NCBI GenBank assembly: GCA_013202535.1
Contig: JABMRP010000815.1
Span: 1-11,521 of the forward strand
Direction of reading: 5' to 3'
Origin: Planctomycetota bacterium
GTDB lineage: Bacteria > Planctomycetota > Planctomycetia > Pirellulales > Thermoguttaceae
Length of the DNA: 11,521 nucleotides
Shown: piece by piece, positions 1 through 5,827 of the stretch
How the letters are laid out: each line of letters opens with the position of its first letter
Position numbering within the stretch: the first letter of the stretch is position 1
The notes under the pieces: model-generated
Databases searched by the model: none
Seen by the model: only the letters and a program-made list of their open reading frames with translations
What the model was told of the DNA's origin: nothing
Position numbers and translations under genes: made by a program

Positions 1-1194
1 CAGATGGTCAACGGGTTGGAGTTCTTCCAGCGGGCCGAGATCAAAGACATCCTGGCCTACCTCCACTTGCTGAACAATCCGCGCGACGACGTGGCCTTGC
101 TCCGGGTGATCAACAAGCCGGCGCGGGGTATCGGAAAAACGACGCTCGGGCGGCTTACCGACCATGCCGACGGCTGCGGGCTTACGCTTCTGGAGGCGGG
201 CCGCCGTTGCCACGAGATCGATTCGCTGAGCAGCCGCCCGATTCGGTTGATCGGGCGGTTTGTCGAACTATTCGACCGGCTCGCCGCCGCGATGCACGGG
301 CCGGTCGAGGAAGTGCTGGGGTGCGTGCTGAGCGAATCGGGATACCAGAAGCAACTCGAGCAGTCCGACAACGAGGAGGATGCCCAGCGGCTGGCTAATA
401 TCGAGGAATTACTCACCGTGGCCCGCGAGTTCGACCAGCGCCACGGCGACGACGGGTCGCTGGAGATGTTCCTTGAGGAGACGAGCCTCGTGGCCGATAC
501 CGACGCCTGGGAAGCCGACGACGACCGAGTGACGCTGATGACCTTGCACGCTTCCAAGGGGCTGGAGTTTCCCGTCGTCTACTTGGTGGCCGTCGAGCAA
601 GGGCTCCTGCCACACGAGCGGAGCATGGATTCACCGCACCAGCTCGAGGAAGAACGGCGGCTGATGTTTGTGGGCATTACCCGAGCCCGGCAGGAACTGC
701 AATTGAGCCGGGTGCGCAACCGCGAATTTCGCGGGCGGCGCCAGACGGCGGTCCCCAGCCCGTTTCTCATGGAGTTACCCCGTGGCGAGATGGAGATCGA
801 CGAGCCGCTGGCCGAGGGGTCGTACGAACCGGTGCCCGAATGGCTGGACACTCACCAGCGGCACGAGAGCGACCTGGACTATGACGTGGACCGCGCCGAT
901 GGGCCGGAGCGACCGGCTCCGTCGAGAAGCGTGTCCTCGTCGCCCTTTGCCGCGCACCTGACGACGGCGGCCGAGTTGGCCTCCGGCAGCGATGAATCGT
1001 CGTCAACGTCGGTGCCCGACCATTTTCATCAGGGGATGCGAGTTCGCCATCCGAAGTACGGGTTGGGACGCATTCTCGCGCTAAGCGGCTCGGGCGACAT
1101 GCGTCGGGCAACGGTCCACTTCGAGGCCTCCGATCACCGCGTGAAATTCATCCTGGGCATAAGCCCGTTGCAGCCGGTGGATGATCTTCAGTAG
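1..1194 (+). CDS. uvrD: UvrD/PcrA/Rep-type ATP-dependent DNA helicase, C-terminal part (5' truncated by window)
   Basis: This is a superfamily 1A 3'-5' DNA helicase, a family that unwinds DNA in nucleotide excision and mismatch repair and at stalled forks. The frame is open from the window edge, so the ATG at 4 is internal and the Walker A half is missing. Counting from that Met, residues 3-15 match the family block GG-x-x-F-x-x-R-x-EIKD, here with NG for GG. Residues 176-190 (VTLMTLHASKGLEFP) are the motif V region, and residues 204-222 (LEEERRLMFVGITRARQEL) are motif VI with its conserved arginines. A charged, serine-rich linker follows (about 265-328). The last 60 residues (HPKYGLGRIL...VHFE...) resemble the Tudor-like C-terminal domain of PcrA that contacts RNA polymerase. 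UvrD and PcrA cannot be separated from this fragment. The stop lies 13 bp before the next start, suggesting co-transcription. Confidence 0.95.
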   Translation, partial: QMVNGLEFFQRAEIKDILAYLHLLNNPRDDVALLRVINKPARGIGKTTLGRLTDHADGCGLTLLEAGRRCHEIDSLSSRPIRLIGRFVELFDRLAAAMHGPVEEVLGCVLSESGYQKQLEQSDNEEDAQRLANIEELLTVAREFDQRHGDDGSLEMFLEETSLVADTDAWEADDDRVTLMTLHASKGLEFPVVYLVAVEQGLLPHERSMDSPHQLEEERRLMFVGITRARQELQLSRVRNREFRGRRQTAVPSPFLMELPRGEMEIDEPLAEGSYEPVPEWLDTHQRHESDLDYDVDRADGPERPAPSRSVSSSPFAAHLTTAAELASGSDESSSTSVPDHFHQGMRVRHPKYGLGRILALSGSGDMRRATVHFEASDHRVKFILGISPLQPVDDLQ

Positions 1195-1197
1195 GGA
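1193..1197 (+). promoter_or_regulatory. Ribosome binding site for the alpha/beta hydrolase
   Basis: AGGGA overlaps the helicase stop codon and sits 10 bases before the ATG at 1208. It favours that start over the in-frame ATG at 1181, which lies inside the helicase gene and has only GGTGG directly against it. Confidence 0.45.
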
Positions 1198-1207
1198 CGA
1201 CGGCACG

Positions 1208-1924
1208 ATGGTTGACAAGCATGGCACGGAAACGGATCGGCCGCTGTTGTATCTTCCCGGGCTGGACGGCACCGGACGGCTCCTCTTTCGGCAGACCGAT
1301 TTGAACCGGTCGTATCGCGTTCTCTGCCAATCGTACACGCAGGACAGGAAGACGACCTACGAGGAGTTGGCCGAGAAGGCAGCATCTCGACTCGTCGATG
1401 AGGGGATCAATCGCCCGGCGGTCATCGTGGCCGAGTCGTTTGGCGGGGCGGTCGGCATGACCTTGGCACTATTGCACCCGGAGAAGATCGAACGCCTCGT
1501 CCTGGTCAATACGTTTGCATGGTATCCGCGGCGATTGTTGATCCGACTGGCGACCGTGGTGGGCGCGTTGACGCGATCGAAGCCGAGTCCCGCCTTCACG
1601 CGCCGGTTTCGCGCCCCGTTCTTCTTCTCGCCGGACATTGATCGTGACGTGCGCCGCCATTTCTGGGAGCAGACGGCCGACGTCCCGGTCCGTGCCTTCT
1701 GGCGTCGGGCATGCATGATTGCCAAACTCGACTTGAGGCCCCGGCTGGCCGAGATCCAAACACCCACGCTGGTGCTCGTGTCGCCCAACGATCGAGTGGT
1801 TCCGTCCAAGTCGGGTCGGGAATTGGCTGCGCAACTGCCCCATGCCGAGTTGGTGGAGATCCCGTCCCGCCACGCCGCCCTGGTCCACCCGAGCGTCAAT
1901 CTGGCCGAGTTGCTCGACCGTTGA
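1208..1924 (+). CDS. Alpha/beta-fold hydrolase (possible thioesterase/LuxD analogue)
   Basis: Predicted 238-residue cytosolic serine hydrolase with no signal peptide. From the ATG at 1208, an N-terminal strand and oxyanion-type loop read LLYLPGLDGTG. The nucleophile elbow is AESFGG with Ser77; the usual first Gly of GxSxG is Ala. The acid is probably Asp195 in VSPNDRVVP, and the histidine His222 in PSRHAALVHP, so the triad is in normal order. Residues about 100-170 form a basic, aromatic cap-like insertion. An alternative ATG at 1181 would add nine residues and overlap the helicase. Only 6 bp separate it from the LuxE-like gene, so the two are almost certainly co-transcribed. A hydrolase beside luxE/luxC recalls LuxD, the myristoyl-ACP thioesterase, but the elbow is of the ordinary hydrolase type. 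The LuxD-like role is therefore inferred from context only, and the substrate is unknown. Confidence 0.85.
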   Translation: MVDKHGTETDRPLLYLPGLDGTGRLLFRQTDLNRSYRVLCQSYTQDRKTTYEELAEKAASRLVDEGINRPAVIVAESFGGAVGMTLALLHPEKIERLVLVNTFAWYPRRLLIRLATVVGALTRSKPSPAFTRRFRAPFFFSPDIDRDVRRHFWEQTADVPVRAFWRRACMIAKLDLRPRLAEIQTPTLVLVSPNDRVVPSKSGRELAAQLPHAELVEIPSRHAALVHPSVNLAELLDR

Positions 1925-1930
1925 ATAAGA

Positions 1931-3052
1931 ATGGATGCGATGTCCGCCGATCCCATCGACACGCTGCTCGACGAGCCCGTTTTCGCCGACCCCTGGCCCG
2001 AGGCCGTCTTCATCGCGGCGGTCGATGCGTGTTTGGACGTGCTGCTGGCGCGGTTTCCGCGTTACGCGGATTTCGTCCGCGATCGCACGGGCGGTATCTC
2101 GCCTCGGCCGATCGAAACGATGGAGCGGATCGCCGCGTTGCCGCCGCTGTTCTTGCCCGTGCTCAAGGGGTTTCGGTTCGAGTTGCCCGGCGACGTTCAG
2201 ACCGCCGTCGAGTTGACCAGCTCGGGCACAACCGGCGCTGCCAGCGTGGTGCCATTGGATGAGCCGAGTATGCGACGGAGAGTCGACGCGATGGCGGCCG
2301 TTTACGGAGGCCTGGGGATCGGAGCCGACGACATCCAGGCGCTGGCTTTTCTGATGGATCCGGCCACCACGCGCATGGCCGGCTCGGTGGTGATCGATGC
2401 CGTGCTGCGCGCGATGCCGCAGGTCCACTCGATTCAGTACCTCGCCCGGCAGCGAAACGGCAAGCCCGATTTCTCCTTGCCCGAGGCGATCGAGGCGGTT
2501 ACCGAGGCAGCCAGCCAGGGTCCGGTCCTGCTGGTCGGTTATCCCGCGCTGATCGCCGCGGCCGTGCATGGCATGCGTGAGACGGGCGCCGGGCGTCTGC
2601 CACTGCCGCAGGGCAGTTTCGTTCTCACCGGCGGCGGGTGGAAGTCGTCTCTGCCCGGTGTGCAACTCGATCAGGGTGAATTTCGCCGGCTGGTCGCCGA
2701 TTTCTTCGAGATCGGCCCCCGGGCCGTCCGTGACATGTTTGGGCTGAGCGAATGTCCGGCCGTGTTCGTTCAATGCGACCGGGGGCACTATCACGCACCC
2801 GTCTTCGTCCACGCGCAAGCCATCGACCCGGAGAGCGGAGAGGAAGAAGAGCCCGGCAAGACGGGTCTGCTACAACTGACCACGCCGCTAACGACCAGTT
2901 ATCCTCTGCTGAAGATACTGACGACGGACAAGGTCGTCATCAATCGGGGATGCGACTGCGGACTGGCCACGCCGTACATCGTTCCGCGGGGTCGCGCTTC
3001 GGTCGCCCGGTTCGAGACGTGCGCCATGAAGATCGGGCAGGCGGTGGGGTAG
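1931..3052 (+). CDS. luxE: LuxE-like acyl-protein synthetase (ANL superfamily)
   Basis: 373 residues, close to bacterial LuxE (about 370-380). LuxE activates a fatty acid as acyl-AMP and then carries the acyl group on a cysteine near its own C-terminus before passing it to the LuxC reductase. Seen here: the AMP-binding signature TSSGTTG at 96-102; VLTGGGWK at 231-238; DMFGLSECP at 268-276 in the place of the ANL A5 motif; YPLLKILTTDKV with Asp333 as the likely ribose-binding acid; then CDCG at 341-344, GR at 354-355 and Cys364. Cys364 lies where I recall the acyl-accepting cysteine of Vibrio LuxE. The C-terminus is short, lacking the full mobile domain of acyl-CoA synthetases, as is usual for LuxE/PaaK relatives. 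The ATG at 1931 is used; the one at 1940 is also possible. The upstream SD is weak (AATAAGA). The symbol denotes family membership, not luminescence. A PaaK- or F390-synthetase-like ligase is the alternative. Confidence 0.85.
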   Translation: MDAMSADPIDTLLDEPVFADPWPEAVFIAAVDACLDVLLARFPRYADFVRDRTGGISPRPIETMERIAALPPLFLPVLKGFRFELPGDVQTAVELTSSGTTGAASVVPLDEPSMRRRVDAMAAVYGGLGIGADDIQALAFLMDPATTRMAGSVVIDAVLRAMPQVHSIQYLARQRNGKPDFSLPEAIEAVTEAASQGPVLLVGYPALIAAAVHGMRETGAGRLPLPQGSFVLTGGGWKSSLPGVQLDQGEFRRLVADFFEIGPRAVRDMFGLSECPAVFVQCDRGHYHAPVFVHAQAIDPESGEEEEPGKTGLLQLTTPLTTSYPLLKILTTDKVVINRGCDCGLATPYIVPRGRASVARFETCAMKIGQAVG

Positions 3053-3073
3053 CCCGGATGATTCATCGACCGA

Positions 3074-3138
3074 TGGAAACCCGAAGCGTCAGCGAGGGCC
3101 TTCCGGCAAGTTTCCCTCGCTTACGCTTCGGGTTACCA
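3074..3138. repeat. Dispersed palindromic repeat, copy 1 (TRSVSEG type)
   Basis: The arms at 3078-3098 and 3114-3134 are 21 bp inverted copies with one mismatch (AGCGTCAGCG against AGCGTAAGCG), around a 15-base loop. TGG/CCA pairing continues outside after one more mismatch, out to 3074 and 3138. The core CGAAGCGTMAGCGAGG recurs at 4581-4632. It lies in the spacer between the LuxE-like and LuxC-like genes. As RNA it would form a very stable hairpin, but no U-tract follows, so it is more likely a REP-like or mRNA-processing element than a classical terminator. Confidence 0.85.
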
Positions 3139-3190
3139 TGATACGCCCTGTCGCCATATCCCTGGCCCCAGGCACCCCAGAGAGACGAAT

Positions 3191-4582
3191 ATGACCAATC
3201 CACAAGCACCACCTCCCATCGCCGTCCGGCCGGAGACTCCGGCCTCGTTGCGCCAATGCCTGGAGTCGCTACGCCCGGCCGGCCGTGAGCTGGCCGCGAT
3301 GCCGTTGTCCGATCTGCTGACGCCGCTGGAGCAATTCGGCCGGCTCTGGCAACCCGGGTCCGACGACTTCCGCCGGGCGTGCTCTTTGCTGGAGGGCACG
3401 TTCAGCCGCCGGGCCGTGCGGGATTCGTTGACCATGCTCTCCCTTTCGCTTCGTCGGGAGGTGCTCCTGGGGGAATTGACGCGGGAGTTGGGCCGGGCCG
3501 ATCTGATGGACCGCTGGCAGGCCGACGAAGGGGAGACCGGCTTCAGCCGCGGCTTTCCGTTGGGCGTGGCCGCCCACGTCTTGGCCGGCAACGTATTCCT
3601 GGGCGGCGCGGTCGCCATCGCCCAATCGCTGCTGACGCGTAACGCCGTACTGGTCAAACTGAGCCGGGCGGACTCCGGTTTCACCAGCCTGTTTGCCGAT
3701 CGCCTCAAGAATCTCGACCCCGATGGCCCGCTGGCCCGATCGATTGCCGTCCGCGCCTGGAAAAGCGAGCAGGACGAACTGAATCAGGTCTTGCGCGAGG
3801 AAGCCGACGCGGTGGTTGTCTGGGGAGGCCAGGCCGCCATCGAGGCGTACCCGGCCGATCGCTGCCGGGGACGTGTGATTCATTACGGACCCCGTCTGGG
3901 CATTGGGCTGGTGTGCGAGGGGGTCGACCTCGATGAGGCGCTGCCCGCACTGGCCTGGGACGTCGCCCTCTGGGAACAACGGGCGTGTAGCTCTCCACGC
4001 CTGTTGCTGGTCGAAGACGCCGACGGCTCCGGCTCGCTGCCGGGGCGGGTTGCGGCTGAATTGAGCCGCGCCCTGTCCGACGTTCGGGAGCATCTGCCCC
4101 GGCGAACACTCTCGCTGGACGAGAAGTCGGAAGTGTATTCCCTGCGAGAGTGGGCGGCGTGGGGAAATCGGGCTCGTGTATTCGCAACCGCCGGGTCGAT
4201 GGATCATACGGTCTTGCTGAGCACGGCCGGGCCGCAAGAGATTCCCGCCGACTACCGCACGGTTCTCGTCGAGCCGCTGAGGAGTCTCTCGGAAGTGCGC
4301 CAATCGCTGGCTCCCTACCGAGATGCGCTGCAAACGGCCGTCTTGGCGGCGCCGCCGGGGCGATGGCCCGCGGCCGTGGCCGCGCTGGTCGAGTCGGGCA
4401 TGACTCGGGTGGTGGCCGCCGGATCGGCCGCTTCCCGTTTTCTCGGCCTGCCCCACGAAGGAGAGTTCGCCTTGCGCCGCATGGTCGAGCTAATCGGCAT
4501 CGACCTGGGCAGCGGCTGCCTCACCTGTCCCGGCCATCAAGTCTCGCCGGCCGTGATCGAGCAATTGAAACGGTCGTCGTAA
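3191..4582 (+). CDS. luxC: LuxC-like acyl-CoA/acyl-protein reductase
   Basis: 463 residues, near the 470-480 of LuxC. These proteins belong to the aldehyde dehydrogenase fold and reduce a thioester-bound acyl group to a fatty aldehyde with NADPH. Seen here: PLGVAAHVLAGNVFLGG at 123-139, the LuxC glycine-rich block (many relatives have Pro after GNV, here Phe); NAVLVKLS at 151-158; and EQRACSSPRLLLVE at 262-275, where Cys266 is the expected acyl-accepting nucleophile. The C-terminal segment LIGIDLGSGCLTCPGH is cysteine-containing. There is no signal peptide or membrane segment. The ATG at 3191 follows AGAGACGA, a usable SD. The gene lies downstream of the LuxE-like gene in the same orientation, separated by a palindromic repeat, and its TAA stop is partly formed by the first bases of the next repeat. 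Pairing with LuxE strongly supports a reductase role; chain length and purpose are unknown. Confidence 0.88.
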   Translation: MTNPQAPPPIAVRPETPASLRQCLESLRPAGRELAAMPLSDLLTPLEQFGRLWQPGSDDFRRACSLLEGTFSRRAVRDSLTMLSLSLRREVLLGELTRELGRADLMDRWQADEGETGFSRGFPLGVAAHVLAGNVFLGGAVAIAQSLLTRNAVLVKLSRADSGFTSLFADRLKNLDPDGPLARSIAVRAWKSEQDELNQVLREEADAVVVWGGQAAIEAYPADRCRGRVIHYGPRLGIGLVCEGVDLDEALPALAWDVALWEQRACSSPRLLLVEDADGSGSLPGRVAAELSRALSDVREHLPRRTLSLDEKSEVYSLREWAAWGNRARVFATAGSMDHTVLLSTAGPQEIPADYRTVLVEPLRSLSEVRQSLAPYRDALQTAVLAAPPGRWPAAVAALVESGMTRVVAAGSAASRFLGLPHEGEFALRRMVELIGIDLGSGCLTCPGHQVSPAVIEQLKRSS

Positions 4583-4632
4583 CCCGAAGCGTAAGCGAGG
4601 GAACTCGTCGGCCGTTCCTCGCTTACGCTTCG
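4581..4632. repeat. Dispersed palindromic repeat, copy 2, overlapping the luxC stop codon
   Basis: CGAAGCGTAAGCGAGG at 4585-4600 is perfectly inverted at 4617-4632 around a 16-base loop. The left arm matches copy 1 from its first AA onward (4581-4601). Bases 4581-4582 also complete the TAA stop of the LuxC-like gene. The element fills the gap between two convergent genes and could act as a bidirectional transcript end. The right arm is shorter than in copy 1: after CGCTTCG it runs CACTTAC instead of GGTT. Confidence 0.85.
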
Positions 4633-4669
4633 CACTTACTATGACTATCGGCTGGCGAATCGTTTGGGT

Positions 4670-5356
4670 CTAATCCACCGCCGTGAGCCACTGGTGTTTC
4701 CAGAGCGGGTTTCCGCAGGCGCGGCATGGTTCGACGCACTCCAAAACTCGTCCGCGACACTGCCGGCAATCGGAAATGGCCGGCAGAATGCGCAACTGGT
4801 CGCGACGCAACGTGGCGGCCGTGTCACGATCCTCGAAAGCACAAGCCGTGGCAAGCTGGATCGCCAAGGGGACGAGCCGAAAGAGGACCAGCGGCGCGCG
4901 TCTCGATCCCGGCAGAAGCCGCCCCAATTCGTCGCTGAAGGCCCTGTGTCGCTCCTCGGACGTTCCGTCCAGGTAGTTCTCGGCTTGCGACAGGACGATT
5001 TCGTCCAGGCCGCTGTCGTGCATTCGCAGGCGTGCCAACCACGGGAAGTACCACTGGGGGGTCGTGCCCAGGTAGCCGAACTTCTCCGCGGCCGCGGCCG
5101 ATTCGGCGATCAGATAGGCCTCGATCTGTTCCAGGGCTCGTTGCTTGGTCTTGAGTTCGGAAACCGGCATGAGCATCGAGTCCCTGCCCACGGCCTCGTC
5201 CACGTCGTGGTGTATCCGGAGAAACAGGGAATCTCGTAGCACGGTCAGTCCGGCGCGAAGGCAAGTGGCCACGTGGACGCCGCTGCCACGGTTCTTGTGC
5301 CGGTCGAACTCCCCGGCCGCTTCGGTCAGCCATGGGGGCGAGTCGTGATGGCCCAT
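4670..5356 (-). CDS. Unrecognised protein with C-terminal double-CxxC zinc-ribbon-like tail
   Basis: 228 residues, function not recognised. The start ATG (5356-5354) is chosen because GGGAGG lies 8 bases upstream. The frame stays open further upstream, but the extension (rich in P, C and W) has no SD. The N-terminal three quarters look like a soluble helical protein with acidic and leucine-rich segments (for example SELKTKQRALEQIEAYLIAESAAAAEKFGYL), and WYFPWLARLRMHDSGLDEIVLSQAENYLDG is a distinctive middle block. The last 32 residues hold C197xxC200 and C211xxC214, the spacing of a zinc ribbon, ending in GNPLWKHQW. There is no signal peptide or clear membrane helix. It is transcribed towards the LuxC-like gene and away from glgA, so it is probably a single-gene unit. 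No function can be assigned from context. Confidence 0.75.
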   Translation of the reverse strand: MGHHDSPPWLTEAAGEFDRHKNRGSGVHVATCLRAGLTVLRDSLFLRIHHDVDEAVGRDSMLMPVSELKTKQRALEQIEAYLIAESAAAAEKFGYLGTTPQWYFPWLARLRMHDSGLDEIVLSQAENYLDGTSEERHRAFSDELGRLLPGSRRAPLVLFRLVPLAIQLATACAFEDRDTAATLRRDQLRILPAISDCRQCRGRVLECVEPCRACGNPLWKHQWLTAVD

Positions 5357-5364
5357 TCCGATAG

Positions 5365-5370
5365 CCTCCC
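5365..5370 (-). promoter_or_regulatory. Strong ribosome binding site deciding the start of the 228-residue protein
   Basis: On the minus strand GGGAGG is followed by an 8-base spacer and ATG at 5356-5354. It is one of the clearest Shine-Dalgarno sites in the window and rules out the longer frame-open start 132 bases upstream. Confidence 0.7.
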
Positions 5371-5429
5371 GAATCTGAAGGTCTCTTGAGGAGATTGTCC
5401 AGACGCATTTTACCGGTTCGGTCGCATCC

Positions 5430-5465
5430 TGCCACCACCCCAGCCTGCCAGGGGGGGGTGCGGCA
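5430..5465. repeat. Imperfect G/C-tract hairpin
   Basis: CACCCC (5436-5441) pairs with GGGGTG (5455-5460), and TGCC with GGCA outside it, with a small bulge. The strand includes a run of eight G (5451-5458). It sits about 75-110 bases upstream of the minus-strand gene start, so it may lie in or near its promoter. The function is unknown; it could be another dispersed palindrome. Confidence 0.45.
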
Positions 5466-5692
5466 TCATCCGTTGACATGGGACACACTCACGCAGCGTG
5501 ACCATCGGGCCATGCCCCGTCCTGCGCGAGAAGCGCGGGAATGGATCAGCTAGCGCGATGGGGCGGTTTGTGTCGGTCAAGAGGGCAATCGATGTTTGCG
5601 TTCGGTCGGGTTTCTGGTAGCTTCGACGTTTCTGGATACGTCGGGGATCCCGTTTATCGGGTAGAGTTGTATGTGGGCAGTTGGCGCGAGCT

Positions 5693-5771
5693 GGGAAAAA
5701 GGAGACAGGCACCTTTTGTGCGAAGCACGCGAAGGGCCTCCCGGGCAAAAGGTGCCCGTCCCCTTTTTCCC
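5693..5771. repeat. 79 bp palindromic element with 26-nt arms upstream of glgA
   Basis: The left arm 5693-5718 and right arm 5746-5771 are reverse complements at 24 of 26 positions; the differences are A/G at two sites. They flank a 27-base centre that can itself fold (TGC-GAA-GCA). The arms carry GACAGGCACCTTTTG and CAAAAGGTGCC. I recall similar GGGGACAGGCACC sequences as dispersed repeats associated with REP-associated tyrosine transposases. No transposase is present here. The element ends 56 bases before the glgA start, so it would be in the glgA leader if transcription starts upstream. Confidence 0.8.
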
Positions 5772-5813
5772 ACCCTGTGTCAGCCGTTTTTCCTCGCCCC
5801 CGTGACGGATCTT

Positions 5814-5818
5814 GGGAG
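5814..5818 (+). promoter_or_regulatory. Ribosome binding site for glgA
   Basis: GGGAG with a 9-base spacer before the GTG at 5828. It supports GTG as the start rather than the in-frame ATG at 5681. Confidence 0.6.
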
Positions 5819-5827
5819 TCTCCAGCC

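Larger units (their letters stand above)
5357..5827. other. Divergent intergenic region between the zinc-ribbon gene and glgA
   Basis: 471 bp without a credible gene. It holds the minus-strand RBS, a G-rich hairpin (5430-5465), a 79 bp palindromic element (5693-5771) and the glgA RBS. TAAAAT on the minus strand (5412-5407) could be a -10 box for the minus-strand gene, but no convincing -35 accompanies it. A small hairpin CCCG-TTTAT-CGGG lies near 5650-5662. Between about 5480 and 5640 I see nothing I can name. Promoters for both flanking genes should lie here. Confidence 0.6.

Noticed and set aside
1469..2818. A 449-codon minus-strand frame opposite the hydrolase and LuxE-like genes
   Set aside because: It is antisense to two genes with clear catalytic motifs and spans their junction; the composition is typical of a shadow frame.
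1181..3052. True luxCDABE bioluminescence operon
   Set aside because: No luxA or luxB luciferase subunit is present, and the hydrolase has an ordinary esterase elbow rather than the LuxD one. Only the reductase part is supported.
3269..4456. A 395-codon minus-strand frame opposite the LuxC-like gene
   Set aside because: The translation is Arg/Gly/Gln-rich with no recognisable motif, antisense to a complete LuxC-type reductase.
3078..4632. CRISPR array
   Set aside because: There are only two repeat units, each itself a palindrome, separated by a whole gene; there are no spacers of regular length and no cas genes.
5473..5478. TTGACA as a sigma-70 -35 box for glgA
   Set aside because: The bases about 17 further on read GCGTGA, not a -10 box, and no better hexamer lies at suitable spacing.
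5357..5488. N-terminal extension of the minus-strand zinc-ribbon protein to an ATG at 5488
   Set aside because: The extra 44 codons cross a G8 tract and hairpin and have no SD, whereas the ATG at 5356 has GGGAGG at ideal spacing.
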